Assembly: GCA_002711105.1 (NCBI GenBank)
Contig: PAIH01000023.1
Location: 86,529 to 126,740, forward strand
Reading direction: 5' to 3'
Length of the DNA: 40,212 nucleotides
Origin: Planctomycetota bacterium
GTDB lineage: Bacteria > Planctomycetota > UBA8108 > UBA1146
Shown: piece after piece, positions 38,891-40,212 of the stretch
How positions within the stretch are numbered: the first letter of the stretch is position 1
Layout of the letters: each line of letters starts with the position of its first letter
Made by a program: the position numbers and the translations under genes
Notes under the pieces: model-generated
Database searches by the model: none
Seen by the model: only the letters and a program-made list of their open reading frames with translations
What the model was told of the DNA's origin: nothing

Positions 38891-40212
38891 ATGAAGTGCC
38901 GTCCGCTACTGCTTCTATTGTTGGTCTTCGGCCTGATCTCCATTGTCCAGGAGTGGACGGAAGGATCTGTCCGGATTTCCGGATCAGATCAGTCCACTTC
39001 TACCGTCGATTTCGATCTCGAGGTAAGACCGATCCTGGCGAGGTACTGTCTACCCTGTCATGGAAATGATGGTGAGGCGCGGAAGAAGGACCTTCGTCTC
39101 GATGATGAGGGGAGCGCCAAGGCTCTTCTCGATCGCCGGCATCCGGCCATCACTGCCGGAGATCCCGACAGCAGTCTCGCCTTGTTACGGATCCTCGATG
39201 ATGATGATCCGATGCCACCCGATGGAAGGGAGCGGCCTTCAGCATCAGAGGTCGAAACGCTGAGGCACTGGATCGAGCAGGGAGCGCATTACACCCGCCA
39301 CTGGTCGTGGAATCCCCTCGTCGATCCAGAACTTCCTGAGGTGAAGCTTGTCGGCTGGGCACGAGACCCCATCGATCAATACTTGCTGGCAGACATCGAA
39401 TCGTTAGGCCTGGTTCCCGCTCCCGATACCGACCGCCGTACCTGGTTGCGGCGAGTGACCTTCGATCTGACCGGATTGCCTCCGACACCGGAGGAGATCA
39501 GTGTTTTCCTGCAGGACAACGAGGAAGATGCAAGAGAACGAGTGGTCGATCGGTTGCTGGCGAGTACCGCTCACGCCGAGCACTTCGGCCGCCACTGGCT
39601 CGATCTGGTCCGATACGCCGAGACTCACGGTCACGAGTTCGATTACGCCGTCGGTCCGGCGTGGCGCTACCGAGACTGGGTGGTCCGTGCCATCGAGGCT
39701 GACGTTCCGATCGATCGTTTCGTCACCGAGCACATCGCGGGAGACTTGCTCGAGCAGCCGCGCATCCATCCACAAGATGGCACCGATGATTCGGTTCCAG
39801 GGACCAGCTGGTTCTGGCTGTCCCAGGCCACTCACGCCCCGGTCGATGTTCTGCAAGATACCTTTGATCGGGTCGACAACCAGATCGATGTGATCTCCCG
39901 GGCGTTCCTCGGGGCCACCGTTTCCTGTGCCCGTTGCCACGATCACAAGTTCGATGCCATCACTCAGGCGGACTGGACAGGACTATCGGCAATCATCCGT
40001 TCGACCCGGCGTGTGCTACGTCCTCAGGATCCCGGCGGTAAGATCGCCAGCAAGCTCGACGAGATGGCACCAGTAAGGCAGGAACTGACCACTGCCACTC
40101 GGCAGAGCTTGGAGCTACAGCACCAGTTACCGCTGGTGCAACTGGCGAGAGCTGCACGAGGATTGCAAGGGAGTGTCGGTAACGGTGAGTCTGGCGAACA
40201 GGATGCGGCCGC
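38891..40212 (+). CDS. PSCyt1 / DUF1549 planctomycete cytochrome-type protein, truncated by window end
   Basis: Manual translation from ATG 38891: MKCRPLLLLLLVFGLISIVQEW...DFDLEVRPILARYCLPCHGNDGEARKKDLRLDDEGSAKALL...DPIDQYLLADIESLGLVPAPDTDRRTWLRRVTFDLTGLPPTPEEI...HFGRHWLDLVRYAETHGHE...VSCARCHDHKFDAI; no stop before 40212. Confidence 0.85.
   Translation, partial: MKCRPLLLLLLVFGLISIVQEWTEGSVRISGSDQSTSTVDFDLEVRPILARYCLPCHGNDGEARKKDLRLDDEGSAKALLDRRHPAITAGDPDSSLALLRILDDDDPMPPDGRERPSASEVETLRHWIEQGAHYTRHWSWNPLVDPELPEVKLVGWARDPIDQYLLADIESLGLVPAPDTDRRTWLRRVTFDLTGLPPTPEEISVFLQDNEEDARERVVDRLLASTAHAEHFGRHWLDLVRYAETHGHEFDYAVGPAWRYRDWVVRAIEADVPIDRFVTEHIAGDLLEQPRIHPQDGTDDSVPGTSWFWLSQATHAPVDVLQDTFDRVDNQIDVISRAFLGATVSCARCHDHKFDAITQADWTGLSAIIRSTRRVLRPQDPGGKIASKLDEMAPVRQELTTATRQSLELQHQLPLVQLARAARGLQGSVGNGESGEQDAA

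Noticed and set aside
1-40212. CRISPR arrays, tRNA/rRNA genes, transposases or integrases
   Set aside because: None recognised by eye on either strand; no regularly spaced repeats, no cloverleaf candidates and no transposase-like ORFs in the track.

Overview
This 40.2 kb window looks chromosomal and most likely planctomycetal. The pointers are a PSCyt1/DUF1549-type cytochrome, a planctomycete-style dockerin tail on a multiheme cytochrome, and the rpmG type. Much of it is ordinary: HEAT-like secreted protein (partial), sigma54-type activator, MgtE, receiver-only regulator, groES/groEL, DEAD-box helicase, Ugd, UDP-xylose synthase type SDR, NAD kinase, a second and degenerate sigma54-type activator, 2-oxoacid dehydrogenase E1 alpha/beta, pentaheme cytochrome, CapD/PseB-like dehydratase, rpmG, and modABC. 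The most interesting region is about 25.2-38.0 kb on the minus strand. It holds an NHLM-type peptide export operon: cNMP-binding protein, HlyD, C39 peptidase-ABC and a second ABC. Just upstream are four tandem small genes with near-identical double-glycine leaders ((D/N)xxE(D/N)(I/V)(A/V)GGAGK) and divergent, cysteine-free, Gly/Lys/Pro-rich cores. Upstream of those is a 1271-aa protein fusing a NodU-type carbamoyltransferase to an NPPF-motif SAM methyltransferase. No classical RiPP maturase (LanM/LanB, YcaO, radical SAM) is visible in the window, so this may be an undescribed class of exported, possibly carbamoylated or methylated peptides. Upstream regions of two of the peptide genes share two conserved sequence blocks. 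All calls come from reading sequence and motifs; no database search was run.
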